This document shows positions 24,496-37,305 of a DNA stretch of 64,000 bases, one piece after another. The DNA is from Tetrahymena elliotti 4EA (taxonomy: Eukaryota; Ciliophora; Oligohymenophorea; Hymenostomatida; Tetrahymenidae). Both the position numbers and the translations under genes were made by a program. A model generated the notes under the pieces. That model was not told the origin of the DNA. It made no database searches and saw nothing but the letters and a program-made list of their open reading frames with translations. Position 1 is the stretch's first letter. The number at the start of each line of letters is the position of its first letter. The stretch is from the NCBI GenBank assembly GCA_000231825.2, contig JH720334.1, positions 485,804-549,803 on the forward strand, given 5' to 3'.

Positions 24496-26803
24496 TTTGG
24501 CATACAAATTTAATAATGCTAGCTATCCTCATAAAAATGTTTCAATAATCAACCCATATATTATCAAACTTTATAAATAATCACTACCCTCCTCTCCTTA
24601 AACCTTTAACTACCATATTCCCATATTTTAAATATACGAATAAATGATTCAACCAACCTATATACATATATAAACCACTAACTTTAAAAATTAAATGTAT
24701 TTATTTTATTAGCAACTCCTTTCCTAATCTCAAAACTGAGAAAAACAAAGAGTAAGGAGAAAAACACTAAAAAATATCAGAATATTTAAAGTAAAATGCA
24801 AAAAAATGTTGAACAATAACTATCAAACGAAATAACCTGATTATAAAACTTTAAAATTATATAAATAAATTGAAAAAACAAACGTATTATATATTATTTT
24901 TGTTTAGATTTTTCCTTTTTTAAAATTTTCAAATACTTCTCTTATCTTTTCTCCTTTCTTTTTGTATCGATTATCAATTTATTAAAAACTACTTGCCTTT
25001 TTTCTTTCAAAAAGCTAAGAAAAAACTAAATCGAAATTAAATCACAAGCATAAAAAAGTTTTTTGCAAAATACTTTCTGAACAAATTTTTTGTTTATTTG
25101 TTCCTTTTAATCTGTTGTTATCTCCCTATTAACATAATTGCTTCTTCTTCTTCTACATAATTATTTTCCTTATAAAATTTTTCTAGCAGACTGATCCTTT
25201 CGCATAGAAGTAATCAAACAAAGTTTTTAAATATTTTTTGCTTCTTGCGTACTAATTTAGAACAATTTTAAAATTCATTTTGCAAAAGTAATAAAAAATC
25301 CTTCTTAAAGTTTTCCTTTTTACTAAAATGTCCTTCTAAATATTAAATCAAAAAATCTACTTCTAAATGAAAGAAAAATAAAAATAATTTTAATTATTTC
25401 ACATAAAAGCTTATGGATAAGCTAATTACACATGCTCTTAAAAGAAAAATTCACTGATCAATTGGTCTTTGATGCATATTAAAAAGAAAAAAAACCAATT
25501 TTTAAAAAATTAGTTCTTTTAATAAGAAAATTTCCTATCTATTCTTAAAAAATAGAGAAGCTTTATCTGATTTTTCTGATTTTTTTCCCTCTCTTTTTCA
25601 ACCTTAAATTTTACTCCTCAGTAAAAATCAATCAAAAATATTGACCAAACATTTCTACAACTAATTTAAAATCATTAGTTTCAATTATTACTCAAAGTCA
25701 TTTATTTTTATTTTATTCCCCTTAAATAAACAAGAAAATTATAAGTAATTATTTAGCTTCATTATTGCTAGCTGTAACTGTATCTATTTAATTAGATTCC
25801 ATCAAAAAGATGAACATCACAACTAATCATCAAAAATACATTTTCATAAAATAAGAATAAAAGAATATTATATTTTTAGTGGAATAATTGATTAGTGATA
25901 AATTTTGTTTCCAGAACTATTTAAAAATATTATATATGTTGCTCTTATCTATTTATATTTAATAAAAATTATTTAAGTTTTAAAGTAATAATTAACTAAT
26001 TAGTAGAAATAAATAAATTACTTTATTTTTCATAATACATTTTTATTTCAAAAATCTAAATTTCAAAAATTTTTTTTTCTATTCAAGTAATTTTTGCTAG
26101 AGAGTTGTGAATAAAATAATTTTACATTTTTTGTTTATATTTAAAAAAAAATAAATTTATTAATCAACTAAAATAATTTAAAATTAATTTAATTTATTTC
26201 CATTCAAAAAAATAAAAATGTTTAATCTTTCAAAAAGGTCTATTAAATGAATAAATGCATTAAAGACTTCTCATTTTTTATTTTTTAACAAACTGATTTA
26301 CTCAAAAAAAAGGATTAAATTGTATTTTTTATTGAATAAAATGTCTACTTATTTTAATTTTTTAAAAATGTGATAGAGATACTAATATCAATTTTTAATG
26401 TTAAAAAAATTAAATAATTTCCTGCATTATTTTTATTTCAACAAAACAGAAATATTATTTTTTATTTATTATTTTGTTGATCTTACTCAAAAAAGAGGAA
26501 TTTGATCATTTCAAAATTGGAAAACTTATTTATTGATTGACTGACTAATTTAACAATATGAAAGAAAAGTACAACAAAAGTAGAAAACTCATTTTATTTT
26601 TTCAATTGTTTAATGTCAAAAAAGATATACATTTATGTGTTATTTAAAAAATCAAGTAAAATTATGAATAATTTAATCATATTTTGGTGGTCTATCTACA
26701 ATATATTTTTAAATTATACGTTTTTACAAAAGAATAGATATTATTTTTTAAATAAATAAATAGGAAATAAACAAATTCGATTTGAAATAAATAATTGCAC
26801 AAA
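24496..26803. other. AT-rich intergenic region
   Basis: About 2.3 kb of very AT-rich DNA. No frame with coding composition, RNA gene or repeat array was recognised on either strand. Confidence 0.6.
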
Positions 26804-29797
26804 ATGAATAGGAATTTAAAAATAGGGCTGGTTTCATTAGGAGGAATGGCTGTTATAGCAGGCACTTACTAATACTTCTAAAATAGAATTCCATTATAGC
26901 AAAGGTATGAAAAGCTTTTGCTCTAATTTAAGGAGGAATACTTTAATTGCTAAAACTTTAAATTAACTACTATGAAATTAAAATTTGATAAGTTATTTAG
27001 CTTGGCGTTGTAAATAGATAATCCTAATGGAACTAAAGATATTAAAAAATTTATATCTAGCAAACATTAGGATCACAATAAAAGCTACTGCAATAAGCTT
27101 CTAAATAAAGGATCTACCTATTACTAATGCTATGAATGCTCTCCCATAATTTAATAATTAAAATCAGAAAAAAAAGAGACACAGGATGGTTAAGTTTATT
27201 TACCAATTTGTGAAGATTGTTTTGATGTTTAAAAGCATAAAAAACATCATGTATAGATATTTCAAGTTCAAAATACTGAAATGATTTATTGTTATTGTGG
27301 AGATAGTAATATTTGTAGCAAAGATAGTTTCTGTTAAATACATATTGGTTATAAAAATGAATAATTTGATCATGACAAATAAGATTGCTCAGCCTTTTAT
27401 TAAGGCATTAAAACTTTTTTCTTGGATTAATTTCATATTGTTTTTGATAAATTAAGTGATTTAATGAATTCAGAGGAAACTGAGAACTAAAACTAAGAAG
27501 AGAACTATGATAAAGTGATAAGTAGAGTAAATATTTTGCTTGAAAATATAATTCTTAAAATCAATGAAATAATAGAAGTTATTCCTAATAGTATCTATTT
27601 CTTCCCAAAATTACTTAATTCATATCTTCAAAAACCTATTTCATTTGTTATTTAAGATAAAAATGATTTTAGTTCTAATTGGGATAGGTAATTTAATGAA
27701 TACAAATAAGTAAATAACGCATGTACAATTTATGACTACATTCTTCTATTTTATGAACATTTAAGTAAAGAAAATGATATTCTTTTAGGATAGCTATTTG
27801 GAAATCTACTTAAGTCTGATAATAGTTTTTGCCTCTATGCAAGCAAGAGTTTTTTTATGTATATAGAATTTACAATAAGAATAACTGAAAATGATTAATA
27901 AAATGGGATAGTTTTAACGTTACCTTCATTTACTGAGTATTTAACAAAGTATATTTGCTTATAAAAAGTTTTTGATTATTTAGTAGAAAGTTTGGGAAGT
28001 AAAATATTCATACCTATATCAGTATTTACCCACTTTATTTAAAATTCTGGAAATAAAAATAGATAAGAAATATCTAAATTGATAAACTAATTTACTTTAA
28101 TTTGTCTAGAAATGTTTAGATTTTAAAATTAAATTCTTAATTTGTTCAAGAGATTTCCAGATTAATGCATAGAATCCTTATATTAATTATCATACACTAT
28201 GTTTACAGTCAATTCAATATTATTACCTACTCAAATGGAGGAATACAAATAGGAAAATTAAAAATTTATTTTGTCAAATCTTCTAGGTTCTTTGTTTTTT
28301 AAATCATTAGAAAAATAGCTGATATTTTCTTTTGAAAATTTATACAAATCTTTGCTATTAAACAATGATACAATACTTTCAAATCAAGGTTTATCAATTA
28401 TTATCATTGCATTTAAGAAATATTTAAAAAAAGCTATAGAATTTATTGATTTTATTAGTAGTAAACAAGTCTTGTTCAAATCTTTTTCCATGTCTTTTAT
28501 AACTCATTTACCTCTCATGATTGCTCTATAAGAAAGGAGTGTATTTTAAAAAGAAGTTTTAGATCAATTTTTCTTTAAATTTTTTGATCTTGGGGAAAGC
28601 ATGAGTTAAATGGAAAAAGAGCTAATTATGAAAAAAACTTTCAGAGATCTTTTTGTAGTGATGGATAAAAGCATTCTTATGCACTCGAAACCTAATTTAA
28701 AATAATAAATATATTTTTATATTTCTTAATAAGAGTAATATTTTCCTGAATAAGCCAAAGAAATCAAAACTACTTTTGGATTTATAGAAGAGTTTTTATA
28801 CTCACCTGAGTACAGAGTATATGACTACTATATTCTTACTTACTCACTTTTACTACTAGCTGATAGCCGCCCTATCTTAGATTAATAAGTTAATTGTTTC
28901 AATCTTTAATTTTCTTATTTTGGAAATTTCAAAAATTAAGAAATAAATCCTACCACTATCTTTGCTAGCTAGGACTGTTCAGATTTAGTATTATAACTTA
29001 TTCTTGATGGAAGTGTCCTTATAAATGTATTTTAGAATGTTTATAATGAATATTTTAACCTAAGAGAACATTAAGACACTCTTTTGTAATAAAATATCAA
29101 AGAATTAATAGTAACTACCATTTAAGAAAATCAATCAAGCAAATTATTTTTAAAAGACATTTCTTAAAGTATCTCAAACACTCTATCAGACATTTCTCAG
29201 ATAAATTATTATATCTAACAAGTTTGTGAAGTAGATTTTAGTAATGGTTATGAAAAATAAGAGGATAATCAATAATTAATTCTTAAGAAAGAATATATTG
29301 ATAAATTTTACGCAAGACATATTTTAAGAAGAAGTAGAGGCTCTATTGATAAACTTTTAACAATTTAACTTTAAAAGTTAAAAAATTCAACTTTTGAGTT
29401 CTGTTCTGTTGGAAATCATTTCTAATTGAAAAACTTATTTTTATATTAACAAGATCTAAGCAAAAAAATATATTTTGATCTTGATTATTAAAAAAAATTG
29501 GTAGAGTACCATAAAATTAACTAAGTATAAACTTATCCAACAGCTATTCTTTATAAGCATATTTATGTAACACTAAATGTACTCTTCTCGGATGAATAAA
29601 ATGCATCAAACATAACTGAAGACCTAAAACTTAAAAGAAATTCAATCATTAAGGCATATAACGATAAGTAAATCTTAAAGATTTATGAACAAAGTGAATT
29701 ATCTGATTATATAGAAAAAACAAAACCTTCAGATCTTCATAGAACATACACATTTATTATGAAATAGTTGAAATCTAAATTGATAGACTAAATATGA
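26804..29797 (+). CDS. UBR-box (N-recognin-type) protein with N-terminal membrane anchor, 997 aa
   Basis: Intronless frame from ATG 26804 to TGA 29795-29797. Residues of about 5-25 are hydrophobic after a short basic start, which fits a signal anchor. Residues 96-180 carry the Cys/His pattern of a zf-UBR domain: Cys96, Cys109, Cys112, Cys136, Cys139, His145, His148, His149, Cys163, Cys165, Cys171, Cys177 and His180. UBR boxes bind N-terminal degrons in ubiquitin ligases of the Arg/N-degron pathway. The remaining 800 residues are helical, rich in Leu, Ile, Phe and Asn, and show no RING or HECT motif I can recognise, so a ligase activity is not shown. A membrane-anchored UBR protein is unusual; the anchor could instead be a buried helix. 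Almost no Ala, Pro or Gly in the C-terminal two thirds. Confidence 0.85.
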
Positions 29798-30300
29798 TGA
29801 ATGGAAAAGCTTAAAAACAAAATCTTTAAAAAATGTATGAATATATCTAAAATTAAATTATTCTAATTTAGTTAAAAATTAATTTAAAGTTTCATACTTA
29901 AATTAAATTTGATAATTGTTTTAAAACATTCCTAAAAATAATTGAATTAAAAAAACAATTTCATTAAACTTCAAATAAAATATTGCCAATAAAATCATAA
30001 ATAATTAAAAAAGAAAAAGTAAAAATAATTTACATAAAATAAATAAATTGTAATAAAATTTAATTCAATAAATTATTAAAATGTTATGAAAAATATATTC
30101 TGAAGTTTATTTATTTAAAAAGTTAAAAATACAACTTATTGTATTTGTTTTTTTGAGTTTTTGCAGAAAAAAATATTGTTTTGATATTTAAAAGATTTTA
30201 GATAAAATTTGATAAAAAATGATAAATAAATTTAGAGGACTTAAACATAAAATAAATGTTAAAAGTTTATTGAATTAATAATTAAATTTATTTAATTTTT
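29798..30300. other. AT-rich intergenic region
   Basis: Spacer between two convergent units, mostly A and T. Nothing recognisable beyond a possible continuation of the open minus-strand frame of the decayed gene that follows. Confidence 0.55.
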
Positions 30301-31690
30301 CATTTTATTTTTGTTCAAAAATTTTCAAATTCTTCAACTTATTTAAATTAGTTATTTTTAAGGCTTATTATCTTTCTAATAAAGCTACATAAAATTAATA
30401 CTCATTATAAGTCTTAATATCATCTTTGTTTTCTAGAGACATCACATCACATTGGTAGAGGAGCTACTTATTGCAATGCATCTTAAAATTTTTTATTCTC
30501 GCCACACCTGAAAATGATTTGTTTTTATTTTTTCTCTTATTTGATCAAAAGACCATCCTTTTTCAACTTTCATGATGCCATATAATGAACAATGAACTAG
30601 ATGTAAAAACAGATAAATTATTTTTCCATCCACAATCAGAATCACATTCTTTAACAGGTATCAATCCTAAAATCATGTTGTAATTATAACTGTTTTAATT
30701 TTATATTTCAATTTAATACTTTTTAGTCTTATCGAAAACAAAGTTTACTAAAAATTATCCATAATTTAAATATGTTGTATGTTTATAAATATTTGATGAT
30801 TAATCTAATTTTTAGAGATTAAACTATATTTAGCAGAATCTAAGAATTTTGAAGCAATTGCATTTATACAAATTTATTTTGTTATTATTTTTATTTTGAA
30901 CTTACTCTTTTTTATTTGTAATAGCCACATCTAATACATTATTATTTTTTTTATCATCGTTTGTATTTCTTTTCTTTTCTTTTTTTCAACATTTTTTGAT
31001 TAATTATTATTCAAGTCACCTATTTAATATTTTGCATTTTTGATAGATTCAATAATACTTTAAGATATATTATTTAAATTTTAAATACCCAAATATTTAT
31101 CTTACTAATTCAATAGATTTAACTACTATTCAAATTTTGTTTTAATCCATTGCTAATTCATTTTCAAATTTGAAATAATTTACGTAAGATTATTATTGAA
31201 TATAGATACATCTAAGCAATTTTCATTAAAGGTATTGTAGAATTAATCAATATTAATATCATTTAAAAGATGGCTTACTGTTTTATTTAAGGTCTCAATA
31301 TAACTAATATATCACTATTGCACAGCTTTCTTTTATTTTTTCACAATTTATAAATCTTATTGAGCTAAAATATCAAAATGGCTATCAATTTATTATATTT
31401 AATTTCTATTTTTCTCTACATTTTATGAATTCTTAACTTATAATAATAAGTCTCTATCCTCAAAAATCTACAATTTAGAAATGATCTCATAATAATCTTT
31501 TTTAAAGAAGTGAGTAAATGGTATAAGATGAGAGCTATTTAAGTGGCTATCAGCAAAATATTCAACACAAATTTAGAACTTCTCCTTTTTCAATTTTAGT
31601 GTTAGTATATTTAAATTAACATTCTTTGTGTTTATCAAAAAAAATTTTGGATAAGTAGAAATCTCTTGATCTCAAATATCCATATAACCT
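30301..31690 (-). pseudogene. Probable decayed zinc-finger/coiled-coil gene
   Basis: The minus strand has a strongly coding-like composition here, but no single frame. Going 5' to 3': a Cys/His-containing part near 31690-31590 (Lys-Glu-Cys-Gln, then Cys-Val-Glu-Tyr-Phe-Ala-Asp-Ser-His) resembles the B-box-like fingers common in ciliate proteins. Next come a Phe-Phe-Lys-Lys-Asp-Tyr-Tyr segment and a coiled coil, interrupted by an in-frame TGA at 31312-31314. The coil then continues to about 30815, where the frame changes inside a T run at 30809-30813. A globular tail with Cys-Asp-Ser-Asp-Cys-Gly-Trp follows, broken again near 30559-30575 and once more near 30490. I tried short GT-AG introns at these points and found none that repair the frame. 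Sequencing errors in homopolymers remain possible for single breaks, but four breaks in 1.4 kb, beside many clean genes, suggest a pseudogene. Confidence 0.55.
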
Positions 31691-33079
31691 TGAATTTATT
31701 AATATTAGTTAAAAAAGATTTTTATTTATTATATTAAGATAATATTTCTAATAATTAAATCAAAAATTAAGTATTTTGATCTCAACAATGTTTTATATAA
31801 TCAAAATTTACAAAGAAAAATAGCAAAGCGTTATTTTACTCAGAAGAAAAAAGAAAATTATAAAATTTTGTTTATTTTTATTAAGAATTAAATATTTTTT
31901 GATATTTTAATAATTAAAATAAATTGGCAAAAGAATTAAATGAAATAGAAAAGTTGTTCAAACTATTCAAGTTCACATTTTTATTTTGGCTTTTTAAGAT
32001 TTATTATTTGATAAAATCAATAAAAATTAAAAGCCAATTCTTGATAATATTCTTCTTTGAATATTTCAAAAATATGAAATTAAAAAATTGCAAAAAAATT
32101 TCAATTTTAATTTAAAAAAATAATTAGTCAGTCTATTTTTGTCAAGTTAAAAATAATAAATTATTTACTTGACTATTTTTATGTGGCTGAAAAAAAATTA
32201 AATGCGTTTAATTAGAAATTAAATATTGTTTTGATAATTTTATGGTAAAAATGTATTTTCTGTTTTAATTTTGGAACATCGTAGAAATAATATTTCAAAT
32301 AAAATGCTAAATGATTTCAAATAGTAGTAAATTGATACCAAATTAAGTTTTTTCAGATAAATTTTATAAAACATAACATATCAATCCTTTAATTTTACAA
32401 AAAATGCCACAATAAAGTTATTCATTTAGTTATTAATAATACTAAAATATCTAAAGTATAAATTTGGTTCTTAAAGTTAAATATTTGTTTAATTTTAGAT
32501 GTTACTTTTTATAAAATTTAGCTAGTTTAAATCTGAGATGATATTTGATATAGACTTCAATCTAAAATGTTCAAAATATTTTTAAATTTCTCACTTGAAA
32601 AAGTCTATGCTTATTTTATGTAATTTGACAAATTAAATAGTCAGATTTTATCTTTAATCAATTTTTTGTATATTTTAACAAACAGACAATTTTGATTGGT
32701 CAGATAAGTGGGTAAAGAGGAAAGAATTGAGGGTTTATAATCATAATTATTTATTAAAAATATTAAAATTCAGAGTGAAAAGTGTTTTTTGTTGAATGTT
32801 TAGTATTTTTCTTTAAAAATTAAAAATATTTTCGAATTTGAATATTTTAACGCTGCAATTAATCGAATTTATTCATTTGTGAGCAAATAGCTTTTCTAAT
32901 ATGAATAAGCTTCTGACAAATTATGATTCTAATAATTTTTAGAAATTAAATTTAAAATAGAAACCAAATTTAAAAATAAAAATTCTTCTATTTATTGATT
33001 AAAGTAATACTTATATTTTTTTCTATCAAGTACCATTCTAATAAGTAATTTATCAAAATATTTTCATATATCCTAATAT
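31691..33079. other. AT-rich intergenic region
   Basis: Very AT-rich; only short frames of low complexity. No RNA gene or repeat array seen. Confidence 0.6.
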
Positions 33080-33240
33080 CCAAAATTTCAGTGTATAGCC
33101 CTGAAAAGGCAGTACCTTAGGGTACTATACATATATATATATATATATAGATCAGTTATATTCACAAAGAGCTTAACATTTTGACTCTGAGCAACAAAAA
33201 TTAATGATTAATAAAGCGGGAGATGAGATGCGGTGTCCTG
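33080..33240. other. Structured, locally GC-richer island; candidate noncoding RNA or regulatory element
   Basis: Inside otherwise AT-only spacer lie two GC-richer blocks. The first, 33093-33130, can fold: AGTACC and GGTACT pair around TTAG, and the outer GTATAG can pair with CTATAC. An (AT)n run follows. The second block, about 33213-33240, is AAGCGGGAGATGAGATGCGG and neighbouring bases, flanked by CTGA motifs near 33186 and 33238. I could not match it to a tRNA, snRNA or a complete C/D or H/ACA snoRNA. Confidence 0.35.
33131..33149. repeat. (AT)n dinucleotide tract
   Basis: About nine uninterrupted AT units directly after the hairpin-forming block. Confidence 0.95.
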
Positions 33241-33704
33241 ATTAAATTTTACTATTAATAGATGATTGAAAAATTTAATAAAAAATTGGAGCAAACATAA
33301 TACATCAATAAATAAAAGTTTTGTTTAATAAAATATAATAAGACATAAATTAAAATCATCGGTCAATTTATCAATCAATTTAATTAACTTTAACATTTTT
33401 TTAATTTATTACTTTTTTCATAAACCTGAAGAAGGTAGGTAAACAGCTTATTAAGTACAAAGATATCCTAACCAACTCTATAATATCAAAAATAATTAAT
33501 AAATTGTAAAATTTTAAAATAATCAAGAAAATAATCTAAAAGACAACATCTCTTTCTCTATTTATCTTTCTATCTTCAAAGATAATTAAAAGCAAATCAA
33601 AAAAAACTATAGTCAAATACTGATATATCAAATTTCTCATAAAAAGGAAACAGTAAAACAAAACAAAAAAAGTTAATACATTACTAAATTATAAACAAAA
33701 TAAA
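33241..33704. other. Intergenic leader of the 33705 gene
   Basis: AT-rich sequence before the ATG, probably promoter and 5' untranslated region. A-rich context lies directly before the start codon. No other feature seen. Confidence 0.5.
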
Positions 33705-34463
33705 ATGGGTTGTAGTGCTTCTGCTAATGTCTCAAACACCTTGGTTCCAAAGTAACTCTAAATTGTCACTGAGTCTGGAAAAACCTTTTCTATGATGTTT
33801 GACAGATATTGTAGAGTCTCAAGTATAAAAAACTAAATGGAAATGCGTATTGCTTCCAAATCAAATCAATTACGTCTTTACATCAAAATTGAATAAAATT
33901 ATCACACATAAACTCCTTAATCAGCTGCTGCCACCAGCATAAGCTCTGAATCAAAAATTTTCGAAGAATTCGAAGCAAAAAGCTCTATTATTTAGGAGGG
34001 TAACATTACATACAAGTAGATTGAATTAGAAGATGACAAGTTTATAGCCTAATATTCAAAACTCTTAGCTAATAGTCCTCGAATTTACTTAACCTAAGTG
34101 AAAAATTAAAATATTTCGAGTGAATCTGTTTCAACTTCTGTAAATTCGAATAGGTAAAGAAACCAAACAATTAACATTGGATGCTGCTTTGACAAAAAAC
34201 CTGATTAATAAAATGATGATGCAATAATAATCGCCATCGAGAAGCTTGAAAAAGGTGAAGTATTACCACAATCTCAAATAGATATCTTACAGAGAGGTAG
34301 AAGTACTTTGTACTAATAGAATTTGTAACCATAATAAACTGCATCACCAGTAAAACAATCATCATTATAAAAAATAGAATCACCTCAAGATTCTGCTTTA
34401 AAATAAAATGTTCAAAGCTCATAAGCATCAATGCCATAAATATCAATTGAAGCTAGTTCTTGA
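33705..34463 (+). CDS. Unknown protein with lipidation-type N-terminus, 252 aa
   Basis: Intronless frame from ATG 33705 to TGA 34461-34463. It begins Met-Gly-Cys-Ser-Ala, which fits N-myristoylation at Gly2 with palmitoylation at Cys3, so a membrane-attached peripheral protein is likely. Residues 20-60 hold a small conserved-looking block with Met-Met-Phe-Asp-Arg-Tyr-Cys and Arg-Leu-Tyr-Ile-Lys. The remainder is polar and rich in Ser, Gln, Lys and Glu with no domain I recognise. The codon use has many TAA/TAG Gln codons like the neighbours. Confidence 0.8.
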
Positions 34464-37305
34464 GTAGAATGATGAATAAATTAAAAGCATAAAGAAATTA
34501 ACACTTAACAAAAGAGTCTATACTGTATGCAAATTAAGTAAAGATACATCTATTCTTCTAGATATTATAATTACTGTTAATAATACATCACATTTGTTTG
34601 GTCACTTATTTCTTACAAACAGTCTTAAAATAAACAAACTTAATAAATTAAAAGAGAATATAGCCTATCAACTATCTAGATCATATTACTCATTACTAAC
34701 AAAAAATATGTTCGAGTCTTACAAATAAACAATCCCCCTATTGAAAAAAATTATTTAATTAAAAAAGTGATAAATTCTATGCAAGTAGTATCTTTTTGAG
34801 CTATTATTACATTAAAAAATCTTTAATTAGAATCTAAACCACTTCATATATGGCCAAAAATAGTAATAAATCAATTATAGTACAAGTGAAGGAATAGTAA
34901 GTGATCACTTTAACAGTGATTGAAAATTAAAGCAACAAGCTAAGAAAATTTATTAAGAATAGTCATTCATCTATCCCTTATCATTAACAAAATTTCTATA
35001 ATTAGAAATCTTATTTACAACAAGTTAGGTCTATCTCACTTTTCTCATCTTTCATATTTAATAACAAAAAATAATCATTATTTATATAAAAAAACAAACC
35101 ATTTATTGACATATTCATAAACTATTATTTATATACCAACCAATCTTATGTCTTCTTATTCATTACTTTTCATTTCTCATCTTCAATTCAATAAATTATC
35201 TTTTCAACACTTAATTTTTAAAAAGTGAATCTTTCCTAAAAAGATTTTTAAAATTTATCAATATTATTGTTTAGCTTATAATCAACTGAACTGATGTTCA
35301 AACAATAGATTATTTTATTTTTTACAAATTTAGGACAAATGTTGTTTACTTGAGTAAAATTTTAGAAAAAACATCAAAAATATGTAAATTTAAACAGAAA
35401 AACTCTTAAATCTAAATAATGTTTTGAAATTACTCTAGTAAGAATTGATTTTAATACACAAATTCATTGATGATTTTGATTTGAGAGTAGCTTAAGTTTA
35501 TGAATGCTTCATACATAATCAATTACTATTCAAATTGATAAATAATTAAATGCATATTAAATTTAAATTTTCTGATATAAATTACTTATTTTATTAGTAT
35601 TAAAGTTAAGCTTTTTTAAGATAATAAATTAGATCATATCTGAAGAGAAATATTCACAAAAATCAAAAAAATAAAATCACTTACACTTTTAAAATAAAAG
35701 ATTATCTTATGAAGTATGTTCAAACAAATAAAACCAATTAATGATAAAATATACTCATTTGATAATATTCTTTAAAATTTCTTGAAATAGAAAAGATTTA
35801 TTCATAGCTACTGTTTTGTTTCTGACCTGTCTATTTTATTAGATTTTAAATTAAGTGATAATTCAACAGTATTAGGTCTACTTTATTTAAATAATTAAAG
35901 GATCTTTATTTCAGGCTATTAATAAGCTTTAATTCGTTAAATAACATTTTACTATTTTCTATGAAGAATAAATATAACTATTTGTGCATTTAGATGTCAA
36001 ATTTGTGATTATGATGAGAGAATCAACTATTTTAAAAAAATACTTTACAAAAATATCCCTAAATGCATCAAATTATCTGTACTCAAAACAGGTAGATAGA
36101 TTTTGTGATATTTTAATTTAAGTAATCAAAATATTTACTAACATTTTAAAATATTTATTTTCATAGTAAAAAAAACAAATTTTTTTAAATAATGTAAGCT
36201 AAGATCTATTTAAAAGTGAAATAAACTAAATGTTTTCTTTATATTTATTGATTGTGAAATTATATAATTTGTATATTATGATAAATATGACAATCTAATT
36301 TATATAAAAATAAAGAGATATTTTATTTAATAATATATCAGAAATATTTTGCTTCATTATGAGAAAAACATATTTGAAGATTTTTCTTACAGATTTTTTT
36401 TTCTTTTAGGAGATTTGAAGATAAAATCTTATGTTTATCTTAAAAGATAAATTATTTGGTAAAGAACTAAGAGAGGTAATAAATATCTTTGTTTCAATTT
36501 TAAATTTTTTTAATGGTTTTTAGGTAATGCTTTCACTTCAATTTATCATATTAGAGTTGTAAAAAAATAATAGAAGAAACTTCTAGTAAATAAATAGAGT
36601 TTAAATTTGTGGAAATAATATAGCTTGGATGGAAAATTAAGACTTATTTATGTTTGTATTATATTTTTTTAAATTAATGGGAAGATTTAGAACTGATGTA
36701 TTAAAAATTTTTTTTGTGGTTAATAAATAGTTCATCAATTTATATAACTACCTAATGTTGTATTTGGAAATTAATACATAAAACCATTCAGTTAAAAACA
36801 ATATCATATAGTAAGTTAAACTAAAAAATAGATTGGTATATTAAAATAAACTCTGATATGAAAATTAAATTTAAATTTATACTATTTAGCCTGTATTTTC
36901 TTTTAATTTTAAGGTAAATTCTAAGATTTTTTTGCAACATTCAACTAAACAATTATCTAATTTTTTTTTATAGGTTTAGGATTAATGTTGTTTTCTTCAA
37001 TAGAATTTGAGCTTTTACAATCTTAAATAAGATTCAGCATTTTCTTAATTCACAATTTAAATGTATTATGGTAAAATTTCTAAAATTTTAAATAAAGCTT
37101 AATATTCTTTTTTTAAGAAAAATAATTTAAATATTAAATGTTGATAATAGAAATCCATCATCTTTATTTTTTTATCAAAAACAATCAAATAAAATTAAAT
37201 TTTTACAACCAAATTCATACAAAAAACAAAGAAAATATTTTTTACTCAGTTTTCTAAAACTAAATTAAAATATTACTCATTCATTTGCATGCAATGCAGA
37301 ATCAA
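34464..37305. other. Convergent intergenic region of 2.8 kb
   Basis: Lies between the 3' ends of the 33705 gene (plus) and the 37306 gene (minus). Very AT-rich, especially after 35200. No coding frame, RNA gene or repeat array was recognised. Confidence 0.6.

Noticed and set aside
24646..24660. A second breakage-like site (CAACCAACCTATATA)
   Set aside because: It differs at the second position of the core and lacks the C after the CCT, so it does not fit the consensus.
31924..32115. Plus-strand ORF of about 63 codons in the 31.7-33.1 kb spacer
   Set aside because: Low-complexity Phe/Ile/Lys composition expected by chance in AT-rich DNA; no ATG context, motif or neighbouring exon supports it.
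33180..33240. A C/D-box snoRNA
   Set aside because: CTGA motifs are present, but a proper C box at the right distance and a terminal stem were not found, so it is listed only as a candidate island.
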